From the NCBI RefSeq assembly GCF_900116115.1, contig NZ_FOZP01000010.1, positions 57,024 through 121,023 on the forward strand: a DNA stretch of 64,000 bases, read 5' to 3'. Numbering within the stretch: position 1 is the stretch's first letter; every line of letters starts with the position of its first letter. Of the stretch, positions 46,769-55,897 are shown in pieces. A model generated the notes under the pieces. The model worked only from the letters and a program-made list of their open reading frames with translations, was not told where the DNA came from and ran no database searches. Source of the DNA: Lutibacter maritimus. GTDB lineage: Bacteria > Bacteroidota > Bacteroidia > Flavobacteriales > Flavobacteriaceae. The translations under genes were made by a program, and so were the position numbers.

Positions 46769-46924
46769 CTTCACGTAAAAAAATAATAGTCTTTTTAAAC
46801 AAACTAAAAAGAAGCAATATAAAAACAAATACAATTTAAAAATAGCACGTTTTGCAATAATTTATACCTATATTTTTTTTAACTTTATAACTTGTTTTAT
46901 AAAATTGCTTTCCTTTCCTTAATC

Positions 46925-48028
46925 ATGAACGAAAAATATGTAACCCCTAATAATAGTACTTCATTAGCTGCCGAGTTATCAACTATTGAAAATGACACAT
47001 CAATACAGTCCTTATTATTTTTCATGGCCGAAAAAGATGCTTATGAAAGCACTCTAATTTCTGCACTATTAAAAAATAGTTCGAAACCAATTATTGGTGG
47101 TATTTTTCCTGAACTTATTTTTAATGGAGAACGAAAAAACAAAGGTGTTTTACTTATGCCTTTAAACTTTAAGCTAACAACACAATTAATAGATTTATCT
47201 TTCACTTCCGAAGCGTTATTTTCACAACTAGAAACCGTGCAACAACAATCTACGGACCCAGATAGTTGCTTGTTTGTATTTATGGATGCTTTTAGTAGCG
47301 GTAAAGAAATTTTAACAGAAACGTTGTTTAATTTTTTTGGCATAAACCCAACATATATTGGAGGTGGCGCAGGTTCATTAAAATTCAACCAATTTCCTTG
47401 TATTATAAATAATAATGGAGTGCATAAAAATGCTGCTGTAATTGGTTGGGCAAAAAAACATATTAATTTAGGCGCAGCACACGGATGGAATTCAATTTCA
47501 GCACCTTTAAAGGTTACCGAATGCACAAAAAATGAAATAAAAAGCATTAATTGGAAACCTGCTTTTGAAGTGTATAAAGAAATTGTAGAACCACATTCTG
47601 GAATGCAATTTACCAACAATAACTTTTTTGAAATCGCAAAATCATACCCTTTTGGTATTTCAAAAATAGATGGAGAAAAAGTAGTTCGCGATCCTTTTAA
47701 AACTACTGATAACAATATTCATTTTATTGACCAAATTGAAGAAGGTTCCTATGTTGAAATACTGAATGGCAACATCAAATCATTACTTAACGGAGCTAAA
47801 AGCGCTATAAATAAATCCATAAAAAACCATACTCACAAAAATCATGAAACGGTTTTTTGTATAGATTGTATTTCAAGAGTATTGTATTTAAACAATCATT
47901 TACAAGATGAACTAAATATTGTGAGCCAACACACCAAAGCTTCAGGAATATTTTCTATTGGCGAAATTGCCAATTCCGATTCAATTTTAGAAATATATAA
48001 TAAAACAATAGTAACTGCTATATGGTAG
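46925..48028 (+). CDS. FIST domain sensor protein
   Basis: I choose ATG 46925 (MNEKYVTPNN) over TTG 46892. The 367-residue protein fits the FIST_N plus FIST_C architecture. The N half includes PIIGGIFPELIFNGERKNKG, MDAFSSGKEIL and YIGGGAGSLKF. The C half has INWKPAFEVYKEIVEP, PFGISKI and the closing FCIDCISRVLYL. FIST proteins are thought to bind small ligands and feed signals to kinases. Its stop overlaps the start of the following PAS kinase by 7 bp, so the two form a sensor-kinase pair. Confidence 0.88.
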   Translation: MNEKYVTPNNSTSLAAELSTIENDTSIQSLLFFMAEKDAYESTLISALLKNSSKPIIGGIFPELIFNGERKNKGVLLMPLNFKLTTQLIDLSFTSEALFSQLETVQQQSTDPDSCLFVFMDAFSSGKEILTETLFNFFGINPTYIGGGAGSLKFNQFPCIINNNGVHKNAAVIGWAKKHINLGAAHGWNSISAPLKVTECTKNEIKSINWKPAFEVYKEIVEPHSGMQFTNNNFFEIAKSYPFGISKIDGEKVVRDPFKTTDNNIHFIDQIEEGSYVEILNGNIKSLLNGAKSAINKSIKNHTHKNHETVFCIDCISRVLYLNNHLQDELNIVSQHTKASGIFSIGEIANSDSILEIYNKTIVTAIW

Positions 48029-49995
48029 CTAGAAATATACAAACAGAAATATTGTTTGAATTGGCAATTAATTCAACAGGAGAAATGAATGAAGCTGCGT
48101 TGCTAAAAAAAATCATTCCACTATATCTAAGAAAATTAAATTGTTTTTTGGCTGCTGTACTTAAATTTAACGAAAATGAATTAGAGGAATCTATTTTAAT
48201 TCCTTTTGTTGCAAAAAAATCAGAAGAATGGCAACACCTTAAAAGTTCATTAATAAAAAAATTTCAAGAGAATGATTCGCCTTGTGAACTTTTAAAAATA
48301 AACGCTAATAATTATTATAGCTATCAATTAAGCAATTTTGGCTATCTTATTTTAGGTAGGAAAAAACCTTTTGATATTACTTTATTACATGAACTAAAAC
48401 CCATAATTAACCATTTAGGTAAAAATTTAAACATAACGCATGAAATATCACAACGTAAAAAAGCAGAAAATTCATTACGCATTAGTGAAAAAAACTTACA
48501 AACCCTTTCAAAATCAACTGCAGCAAGTATTCTAATATATCATAAAAAAAATATAATCTATGCAAATCCTGCTGCATCAAAATTAACAGGTTACTCAAAT
48601 AATGAATTACTTGAAATGCAAGTTCGCGATTTGGTCCAGCCAAAATTTGTAGATTTTATTATTGAAAACAATCCTAATAACCCACATAAAAACAACAAAA
48701 AATTTGATTACGAAATTTCTATTCTTAAAAAAAATAAGAAAGAAAAATGGATAGATGTAAAAACTGGTATAATTGAATGGGATGGTTTAGAATGTGGAAT
48801 TATTTCGGCTTTTGATATTACCCAAAGAAAAAAAGTTGAAAAACAATTGATAAAAGCAAAAGAAAATGCGGAAAATAGCGAACGCTTAAAATCGGCATTT
48901 TTAGCAAACATGAGTCACGAAATTAGAACTCCAATGAATGGTATTTTAGGATTTACAGAGCTTTTAAAAGCACCGAACTTACCTATTGAAAAACAACAAA
49001 AGTTTGTTGAAATTATTGAAAAAAGCGGCGAACGTCTTTTAAATTTAATCAACAATATTGTTGATATTTCAAAAATTGAAGCAAACCTCATGAAAACCTT
49101 ATTGGTTGATGTAAATATTAATGAGCAGTTAGATTATTTGTACACTTTTTTTAAACCTGAAGCTACTGCCAAAGGAATTGAATTAAATTATAAAAAAGGA
49201 CTGAATAATAATCTAGCAATTCTAAAAACTGATCGCGAAAAATTATATGCAATTTTATTAAACCTTATTAAAAACGCCATTAAATACACAAATTCTGGTA
49301 CTATTGAATTTGGGTATCAGTTAATACAAGATTCACCCACACAAAGCATCGAATTTTATGTAAAAGATACTGGAATTGGTGTTCCAAAAAACAGACAAAA
49401 AGCAATTTTTGAACGTTTTATACAAGCCGATATTGATGACACAAATGCTTTACAAGGCGCAGGTTTAGGATTGTCAATTTGCAAAGCATATGTATCAATG
49501 TTAAAAGGAAAAATTTGGATAGAAAGTTCTACCAAAACTGGTTCAACATTTTATGTTACACTTCCTTATATTTCAAATACTAATAACACAAATTTAATTG
49601 TTGATACAAAAAATAAAATCCACAGTAAAAAGCTACATATAAAAACTTTAATTGTTGAAGATGACGAAACGTCAAAACTTTTAGTTACCACTATTTTAAA
49701 CCCAGTTACAAAAAATATTTTAACCGCCAGTAACGGGCTGGAAGCTGTTGAAATTTGCAAAAAAAATACAGATATTGATTTAATTTTAATGGATATTAAA
49801 ATGCCATTTTTAAATGGTTTTAGCGCCACTAAACACATAAGAAAGTTTAATAAAAATGTGATTATTATTGCGCAAACAGCTTATAGTTTAGAAGGCGACA
49901 GAGAAAAAGCTTTAAAAGCTGGTTGTAATAATTATATTTCTAAACCTATAAACAAAGAAGAATTGTTTGAGTTAATTGACAATTATTTTAGTTAA
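48022..49995 (+). CDS. PAS hybrid histidine kinase coupled to FIST gene
   Basis: A 657-residue soluble kinase with no TM segments. It has an N-terminal region of about 150 residues that is GAF-like, a PAS domain (about 155-280, SILIYHKKNIIYANPAASKL), and HisKA with H299 in NMSHEIRTPMNGI. HATPase motifs are KDTGIGVP and GAGLGLSICKAY, and a receiver with D591 (LMDIKMPFLNG) follows. The first residues overlap the FIST gene, so the FIST protein is its likely input partner. The kinase core is very like that of the larger kinase upstream. No DNA-binding output domain is present. Confidence 0.92.
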   Translation: MVARNIQTEILFELAINSTGEMNEAALLKKIIPLYLRKLNCFLAAVLKFNENELEESILIPFVAKKSEEWQHLKSSLIKKFQENDSPCELLKINANNYYSYQLSNFGYLILGRKKPFDITLLHELKPIINHLGKNLNITHEISQRKKAENSLRISEKNLQTLSKSTAASILIYHKKNIIYANPAASKLTGYSNNELLEMQVRDLVQPKFVDFIIENNPNNPHKNNKKFDYEISILKKNKKEKWIDVKTGIIEWDGLECGIISAFDITQRKKVEKQLIKAKENAENSERLKSAFLANMSHEIRTPMNGILGFTELLKAPNLPIEKQQKFVEIIEKSGERLLNLINNIVDISKIEANLMKTLLVDVNINEQLDYLYTFFKPEATAKGIELNYKKGLNNNLAILKTDREKLYAILLNLIKNAIKYTNSGTIEFGYQLIQDSPTQSIEFYVKDTGIGVPKNRQKAIFERFIQADIDDTNALQGAGLGLSICKAYVSMLKGKIWIESSTKTGSTFYVTLPYISNTNNTNLIVDTKNKIHSKKLHIKTLIVEDDETSKLLVTTILNPVTKNILTASNGLEAVEICKKNTDIDLILMDIKMPFLNGFSATKHIRKFNKNVIIIAQTAYSLEGDREKALKAGCNNYISKPINKEELFELIDNYFS

Positions 49996-50060
49996 AACTA
50001 CGGCAAGTGATACATTATGCCATTGTGATATTATTACTCAATAAAGAAAAACTACGCAGA

Positions 50061-50090
50061 TTCTCAACTTCGCTCAAATTGACAATGAAT
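50061..50090 (+). repeat. Decayed dispersed repeat, copy 1
   Basis: TTCTCAACTTCGCTCAAATT followed by GACAAT resembles copies near 51261, 53792 and 53846. It is a Bacteroidota intergenic repeat with a TCGACTGCGCTCGAAGTGACA-like core. Confidence 0.5.
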
Positions 50091-50157
50091 TGTTGTATCA
50101 AAAAAAACACTCCAATAAAAGCACATGAAATTTAACGCCATCTTAACTTTAAGATAG

Positions 50158-50165
50158 TATATTTG
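50158..50165 (+). promoter_or_regulatory. Candidate -7 box for the dus gene
   Basis: TATATTTG followed by CAC lies 16 bp before the dus start and matches TAnnTTTG exactly. No clear TTTG -33 element was found at the 19-nt spacing. Confidence 0.4.
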
Positions 50166-50181
50166 CACATTTAATAAAAAT

Positions 50182-51150
50182 ATGAGTTACACACTGTTAT
50201 CATCTCCTTTACAAGGATTTACAGATTATAAGTTTAGAAATGCCTTTCATAAATTGTTTGGTGGTATTGATACATTTTATGCACCATACATAAAATTAAA
50301 TGGCACTTTAGCTATTAAAAAATCATACCAGCTCGATTTATTACCTGAAAATAATACGGCTATAGCATTGATTCCACAAATTATGACCAATGATGCCAAC
50401 GAATTTTTATTTGTTGCCAACTTTGTTCAGCAATTGGGTTATAAAGAATTAAATTGGAATTTAGGTTGTCCGTATCCAATGGTAACCAAACGAGGTTTAG
50501 GTGCTGGGTTAATTTGTGATGCTCCTAAAATAAAGGATATTTTAACCAAAGTTCACAATGAATCAGATATATTGGTATCTATGAAAATGCGAATGGGTTA
50601 TGAACATCCTGAAGAAATTTTAGAGGTTTTTCCTATTTTAGATACGTTTCCATTAAAAAATATAGCCATTCACGCACGCATTGGAAAACAACTGTATAAA
50701 GGAGGTGTAAATTTAGATGCTTTTGAAACGTGTTTAAAAAACACCAAACATCCTATTTATTATAATGGTGATATTACATCGGTTGCTAGTTTTAAAAAAA
50801 TGCAACAACGTTTTCCGAGCGTAGATCATTGGATGATTGGTAGAGGTTTAATTGCAGATCCTTTTTTACCAAGTATGATTAAAAATAATACAACTGCATA
50901 TCCTGAAAATAAATTGGAGTTACTTCAAGAATTTCATCAAATATTACTGGATCAATACCGCGAGTCGTTATCTGGTGATCAACATTTATTACTAAAAATG
51001 TCGAGTATTTGGGAATATTTTGCAGGCTTATTTAACAATCCACAAAAAACTTTTAAAAAAATTAAGAAAGCAAAAAGTTTTAAAAACTATCAACTTGCTG
51101 TAAACGAAATTTTTACTACTGAAAAAGATTTGATTTTTAGAAAAAGTTAG
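50182..51150 (+). CDS. tRNA-dihydrouridine synthase
   Basis: FMN-dependent reductase of tRNA uridines. The 322-residue TIM-barrel protein opens with LLSSPLQGFTDYKFRNAF. It has LNWNLGCPYPMVTKRGLGAG with the conserved catalytic-loop Cys, SMKMRMGYEHPEEI, IAIHARIGKQLYKG and YYNGDITS, then a GRGLIADPFL end. This most resembles the DusC-type branch. Its -7 box lies upstream. The position of the modified uridine cannot be told from sequence alone. Confidence 0.88.
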   Translation: MSYTLLSSPLQGFTDYKFRNAFHKLFGGIDTFYAPYIKLNGTLAIKKSYQLDLLPENNTAIALIPQIMTNDANEFLFVANFVQQLGYKELNWNLGCPYPMVTKRGLGAGLICDAPKIKDILTKVHNESDILVSMKMRMGYEHPEEILEVFPILDTFPLKNIAIHARIGKQLYKGGVNLDAFETCLKNTKHPIYYNGDITSVASFKKMQQRFPSVDHWMIGRGLIADPFLPSMIKNNTTAYPENKLELLQEFHQILLDQYRESLSGDQHLLLKMSSIWEYFAGLFNNPQKTFKKIKKAKSFKNYQLAVNEIFTTEKDLIFRKS

Positions 51151-51428
51151 GGTTAAAATAACAACTGTGTTTCAGGTATTCAGAACGCCTGTTCGAGTAT
51201 TTTTTATGAAGTAAAAAGAAATAATAAATGTTTTGAAAACCAAATTCAATAATTTTTCTATTCTCGATACGATTTCCTATTGAAAATCACTCGAACTGAC
51301 AAAAAATTACGTCAACCTAAACCTGTTTCAGGTTTGCACAGTAGTTGATTCTTGATTTGATGAGATGTTGAAAATTGAAGATTCAGCGCAGCTAAATAAA
51401 TTCAGAATAACAATTCATAAAAAGCAAA
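51151..51428. other. Intergenic region with decayed repeats
   Basis: The 278 bp hold no gene. A repeat-like motif (51261-51300, TTCTCGATACGATTTCC, then CACTCGAACTGAC) and an AACCTGTTTCAGGTT inverted motif are present; otherwise I see nothing. Confidence 0.5.
51261..51300 (+). repeat. Decayed dispersed repeat, copy 2
   Basis: TTCTCGATACGATTTCCTAT and later CACTCGAACTGAC match the repeat class at 50061, 53792 and 53846. Confidence 0.5.
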
Positions 51429-53636
51429 CTAATTTCTTCTAGTTCTCCTCTCAGCTTTATCTTTATTTCTTTTAAAATTAAACAATCGTTTAAAAAATCC
51501 ATCAATTCCTTTTTCCTGATAAGACTCTGTTGTAATAGCGTTATAAACATCATCAGAAATTTGAAATGGCACAAAATACGATGTATTTAAAGTAGTATTT
51601 CCTTCAATTTTTTTAAGAATTTCACCAGCAATTGGCAACGCTAAAGAAGCTCCTGCCCCATTTCCGCTATAAAAATGCACATTTGGAGTTGATGCTCCAA
51701 CCCAAGTTCCTACCACTAAATTAGGTGTATACGCTACAAACCAAGCATTGGAATAATTTTGGGCAGTTCCTGTTTTACCAGCTAAAGCCGCTTTTAATTT
51801 AAATTGATTTCTAATTTTAGTTCCTGTTCCTTCATTAATGGCTTTTTGTAAAATTGCAGTAATTGTTGCTGAAGTATTTTCACTAAAAACAGGTTGTGGT
51901 TTTACGGCTTCATTTTCATATAAAACAACCCCATTTTTATCGGTTATTTTTTCAATTAGTAGCAACTCATTTAAATCGCCTTTATTAGCAAACGTACCGT
52001 ATGCTTTTACAATTTCTTCTAATGAAACATCTAATGTTCCTAAAGCTACTGATGGTTGATTAGTAGGGAAAGTTGTAAATCCTAATTTTTTTGTAGTGTT
52101 TAATAACTTTTCACCACCTAAATTAAAATACAAATCAACAGTAGGTATATTCATAGAATTTGCCAATGCATACCAAAAAGCAACTTTCTGATCAGGTGTA
52201 GATTGATGATCAAAGTTTTGCGGTTTCCAGTTTTCATATTCCGGGTATTCTTTTTCTTCGTTTTCTAAATACAAGGTTGGTTCAAATCCATTTTCTAAAG
52301 CAGTTGCATATAAAATGGGTTTAAAAGTAGATGCTATTTGTCGATGCGATTGTACCAAATTAAAGGGTAAAACGCTATAATTATTTCCACCTACATAACC
52401 CAAAACCGCACCATTTTTAGGATTGGTAATTAAAACCGCTGCGTGTAACATTTTATAATAATGCCACAAACTATCTAATTTGCTTATATTTTTTATGTTA
52501 ACACCTTCAATATCATAAATTTCTACATTTCGTTTTGTTAGATCGTTTTCGTTAAAATTTTCTCTTTTCTCTTGATTTTGATACCATTTTTTTCTAAAAT
52601 TAGTGCTAGATAATTCATCATCTAACTTTGGCTGCATTTTTTTTAAATGATTTTTTACAGCAGCCAAAGCATATTTTTGAATTTCCATATTTAAGGTGGT
52701 GTAAATTTTAAGTCCGTCTTGTTCTAAATGATAGGTTTTGCCAGTACTAGCTTCAACTTTCTTTAAAATTTCAGCACTTTGCTTTTCTACCTGATATACA
52801 AAATATCCTGCCGGTGCAAAGACTTCAAAATTTTCATATTTTAATTTTAAAGGCAACTTTACAATACTATCAACTTGTTTTTTAGATAAATAGCCTTCAT
52901 TACCCATTAAATGTAATACTAAATTTCTTCTTTTTATAGATTTTTCAGGATACAATCGAGGACTAAAATTGGTTGTAGCTTTTAATAAACCTATTAAAAC
53001 CGCAGCCTCCTGAATTGTTAATTTATTAGTTGTTGTATTAAAATATCTATTTGCTGCCGCTTCAATTCCAAAAACATTTTCACCAAATGGCACTGAATTT
53101 AAATATAGCAACAGCAATTCTTCTTTACTATAAATGGTTTCTAAACGTGAAGCAATAATAATTTCTTTTGTTTTATTTACTGGCATACTTAATATTCCGT
53201 ACGCATCACGTCCATATAAATTTTTAACCAATTGCTGTGTTATAGTACTGCCTCCACCACTCGATTTTTGCAATAAAATACTTTTGATAAAAACGCGTAA
53301 ATAACTTTGTGTATCTACGCCATTATGCTGAAAAAAGCGTTTATCTTCTGTAGCAATTAAAGCATTTTTAACGTGCTCTGGCAATTCTTGCCAAGAAATA
53401 TTGGTACGGTTCTTTTCAAAAAATTTACCTATCAAAATCTTATCTGAAGAAAAAACTAAGGAAGCCTGATTGGTACTTATAGATTGTAATTGTTGCTTAT
53501 TTGGTAGTTTACCAAAAACACCTGTATATACTAATATAAAAAAAAGCGCTATAAAACAAGAAACAGTAACAAGTGCTATTGCAATATATTTAACGCCCTT
53601 TTCAATAAAACGTTTTACGTCCTCTTTTTCAATCAT
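51429..53636 (-). CDS. Penicillin-binding protein 1A-like bifunctional synthase
   Basis: Peptidoglycan glycosyltransferase and transpeptidase, 735 residues. One N-terminal membrane helix (about 17-38) precedes a GT51 domain with catalytic Glu in LIATEDKRFFQHNGVD and TITQQLVKNLY, then NSVPFGENVFGIEAAANRYF. The transpeptidase has STFK as the SxxK motif near residue 435, SMN as the SxN motif and KTGTAQ as the KTG motif. All active-site residues are present. The C-terminus is lysine/arginine-rich. It is monocistronic on the minus strand. Confidence 0.93.
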   Translation of the reverse strand: MIEKEDVKRFIEKGVKYIAIALVTVSCFIALFFILVYTGVFGKLPNKQQLQSISTNQASLVFSSDKILIGKFFEKNRTNISWQELPEHVKNALIATEDKRFFQHNGVDTQSYLRVFIKSILLQKSSGGGSTITQQLVKNLYGRDAYGILSMPVNKTKEIIIASRLETIYSKEELLLLYLNSVPFGENVFGIEAAANRYFNTTTNKLTIQEAAVLIGLLKATTNFSPRLYPEKSIKRRNLVLHLMGNEGYLSKKQVDSIVKLPLKLKYENFEVFAPAGYFVYQVEKQSAEILKKVEASTGKTYHLEQDGLKIYTTLNMEIQKYALAAVKNHLKKMQPKLDDELSSTNFRKKWYQNQEKRENFNENDLTKRNVEIYDIEGVNIKNISKLDSLWHYYKMLHAAVLITNPKNGAVLGYVGGNNYSVLPFNLVQSHRQIASTFKPILYATALENGFEPTLYLENEEKEYPEYENWKPQNFDHQSTPDQKVAFWYALANSMNIPTVDLYFNLGGEKLLNTTKKLGFTTFPTNQPSVALGTLDVSLEEIVKAYGTFANKGDLNELLLIEKITDKNGVVLYENEAVKPQPVFSENTSATITAILQKAINEGTGTKIRNQFKLKAALAGKTGTAQNYSNAWFVAYTPNLVVGTWVGASTPNVHFYSGNGAGASLALPIAGEILKKIEGNTTLNTSYFVPFQISDDVYNAITTESYQEKGIDGFFKRLFNFKRNKDKAERRTRRN

Positions 53637-53916
53637 AAATTAGATTTTCTAATTACAGTAACGCAATATATTATTTAAAATTCTATGGAAAAAGAATAAA
53701 ATAACCTTTTGGGTGTAGTTTTTATAACGCAAGTTCAAGCGTATTGTTAGGGCAAGTGCATTCGAGACCTTGCTTTTATATCTTAAATTGACTTCTCAAC
53801 TGCGCTAGAAGTGACAATATTCGACTGCATTTGCCCTGAAAATACTCGATTGTGCTTGAAGTGGCAATACTAGTATTTAAAAAATACTAGTAATAATGAT
53901 TTTTATACTTAAGAAT
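53637..53916. other. Intergenic region with decayed repeats
   Basis: The 280 bp hold no gene. Two repeat copies sit at 53792-53820 and 53846-53870. Confidence 0.5.
53792..53870 (+). repeat. Decayed dispersed repeats, copies 3 and 4
   Basis: CTTCTCAACTGCGCTAGAAG then TGACAAT at 53792-53818, and ACTCGATTGTGCTTGAAG then TGGCAAT in 53847-53870, are in the same orientation and match the copy at 50061. Confidence 0.5.
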
Positions 53917-54378
53917 TTAACTATTAAATAGTTCGTTTATCTTTTTTGTTCTGAAAGCAAAAATTTCAGCTAATTTATTTTTAATCACCCATGTATTTAA
54001 CAAGTTCCCAAACCAACCAAATGGCGGTTTATAGGTAACAATATCTGTCATTAATACGCCGTTTTCAAAAGGTTCAATTTTATGTTGATGATGCCATATT
54101 GCATAAGGTCCAACACGTTGTTCGTCTACAAAATAAACACCTTCTTGCACATGTGTAATTTCTGTAAGCCAGTTTAATTTTATTCCTGCTAACGGACTAA
54201 CTTTATAGCCAATAATCATTCCTGGATACATTGTTTCAGTCAATCCTTTGGTTACCACTTGAAAACCCATATATGGCGGAGTAATTACTTTTAAATTATT
54301 TGGAGATGAAATAAACTGCCAAACTTCTTGCATTGTTGCGTTTATTTTTTGCTGACTTTTAAACTGAAAATAGCTCAT
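53917..54378 (-). CDS. SRPBCC family ligand-binding protein
   Basis: A 153-residue START/PYR-like cup-fold protein. It has QKINATMQEVWQFISSPNNL, then PPYMGFQVVTK, PYAIWHHQHKIEPFENGVL and PPFGWFGNLLNTWV. This branch is widely called cell-division-inhibitor-like and clusters with SDR and light-stress genes in Flavobacteriia. It overlaps the SDR gene by one base, so both share a transcript. The ligand is unknown. Confidence 0.8.
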   Translation of the reverse strand: MSYFQFKSQQKINATMQEVWQFISSPNNLKVITPPYMGFQVVTKGLTETMYPGMIIGYKVSPLAGIKLNWLTEITHVQEGVYFVDEQRVGPYAIWHHQHKIEPFENGVLMTDIVTYKPPFGWFGNLLNTWVIKNKLAEIFAFRTKKINELFNS

Positions 54379-55796
54379 TAATTTGTTAATCTTTTAATCA
54401 TACCATTAAATATAAATGCGTGAAATGGCAACACGCTATACCAATACAGCCTACCTAAAACACCTAAAGGTCTAAAAGTTGCTGTTTGATGTAACTGATT
54501 ATTTATAATTTTAAATTCTAGCCAAGCTTCACCTGGCAATTTCATTTCTGCATATAACAACAATCGTTTTGTTTTTTTGTTTGCATCTAATACGCGCCAA
54601 AAATCTAACGAATCACCTACATGTATATCTGTTGCATTTTTTCTGCCACGTTTTAAACCTGCTCCACCAAAAAGTTTATCAATAAAACCTCTTATTCCCC
54701 ACAATACATTACCATAATACCAACCTGTTTCACCACCAATAGACCAAATTCTAAAAAGTGTTTTTTCTTCATCTTTCACTTTTGCTATTCTACTATCTTT
54801 AAAACAGCCATAAACCGGCACTTCTATTAATTTTGAAACACCCTTTAATAATTTTTTACTTGATTGTGCATCTGTCCAACTGGATGCCACACTTTGTTCA
54901 TCAATTTTTTCAAAAGCTAATTCTACCGCTTCTTTATAGGTTAATAATTTAATTCCTAAACGTTTCGCCAAATCATTTTTACTACAAATGACTTCAACTT
55001 TCATACTGTCTACCAAATGACTAGCCAGTTTATAACTGGTTGATGTTACAAAATATAACCAATACGACGAGAGTTTAGGTGTCATAATTGGTAAACAAAT
55101 AATGGTTCTTTTTAGTTTTCTAACTTCAGCAAACTGCAGAAGCATTTGCTTGTAGGTTAAAATTTCTTCACTTCCTATATCAAAACTTTTAGAATATGCA
55201 TATTCGTATCCTAAAACACCTATTAAAAAATCGAGCACATTCCGTATTGCTATGGGTTGTGATTTGGTATGTAACCATTTAGGAGTAATCATAAATGGTA
55301 ATTTTTCTACCAAATCTCTAATAATTTCAAAAGAGCCACTACCAGAACCCACTATAATTCCTGCTTTTAATGTTGTTAATTGAAACTTACCTGTAGCTAA
55401 AATAGTTTCAACATTTTTACGTGAACTTAAATGTTTAGATAATTCTTCTTCATTTACAATACCACTTAAGTAAATTACTTGTTTTACCGAAGTTAAAGGC
55501 ATATAGTTTTTAAAATTAGTAGCTGAAATGGTTTCTAATTTTTCGAAATCATCTTCTGAAGCTGCCATTGAATGAATTAAATAATAAGCAGCATTGATAT
55601 CTTCAGGAATATTTTTTAAAGTTTTTGCATTTAAAAAATCTACTTCAACAACTGATATATTTTCTGAATTAAATTGAGTGGTTGAAAATCTATTTTTATC
55701 ACGTACACAGCACACCACATGATGTCCTTTATTTAACAATAAAGGAATTAATCTTTTGCCAATATAGCCAGTTGCGCCTGTTAATAGAATTTTCAT
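54378..55796 (-). CDS. Atypical SDR NAD(P)-binding protein with DUF2867 C-terminus
   Basis: I start at ATG 55796 (MKILLTGATGYIGKRLI), because the Rossmann fold begins there; an upstream 17-codon extension is unlikely. The 472-residue protein has the GATGYIG nucleotide-binding loop, a YLSGI strand near residue 105 and an extended C-terminal half (about 300-472). The latter matches DUF2867 (GETGWYYGNVLWGIRGFIDK, AEMKLPGEAWLEF). This family neighbours SRPBCC, folE and photolyase genes in marine Bacteroidota. The substrate is unknown. Confidence 0.85.
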   Translation of the reverse strand: MKILLTGATGYIGKRLIPLLLNKGHHVVCCVRDKNRFSTTQFNSENISVVEVDFLNAKTLKNIPEDINAAYYLIHSMAASEDDFEKLETISATNFKNYMPLTSVKQVIYLSGIVNEEELSKHLSSRKNVETILATGKFQLTTLKAGIIVGSGSGSFEIIRDLVEKLPFMITPKWLHTKSQPIAIRNVLDFLIGVLGYEYAYSKSFDIGSEEILTYKQMLLQFAEVRKLKRTIICLPIMTPKLSSYWLYFVTSTSYKLASHLVDSMKVEVICSKNDLAKRLGIKLLTYKEAVELAFEKIDEQSVASSWTDAQSSKKLLKGVSKLIEVPVYGCFKDSRIAKVKDEEKTLFRIWSIGGETGWYYGNVLWGIRGFIDKLFGGAGLKRGRKNATDIHVGDSLDFWRVLDANKKTKRLLLYAEMKLPGEAWLEFKIINNQLHQTATFRPLGVLGRLYWYSVLPFHAFIFNGMIKRLTN

Positions 55797-55897
55797 ATTT
55801 ATTTTTATTGGTAAGATACGCATTTTAATAAAAACAAGGAAAAACAACTAGTGCTTTTCCCTGTTCCACAATTAACTACAAAACTTCATTTATTAAA

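Noticed and set aside
47041..47715. 224-codon antisense ORF within the FIST gene
   Set aside because: Shadow frame with no recognisable domain; the plus-strand FIST gene explains the region.
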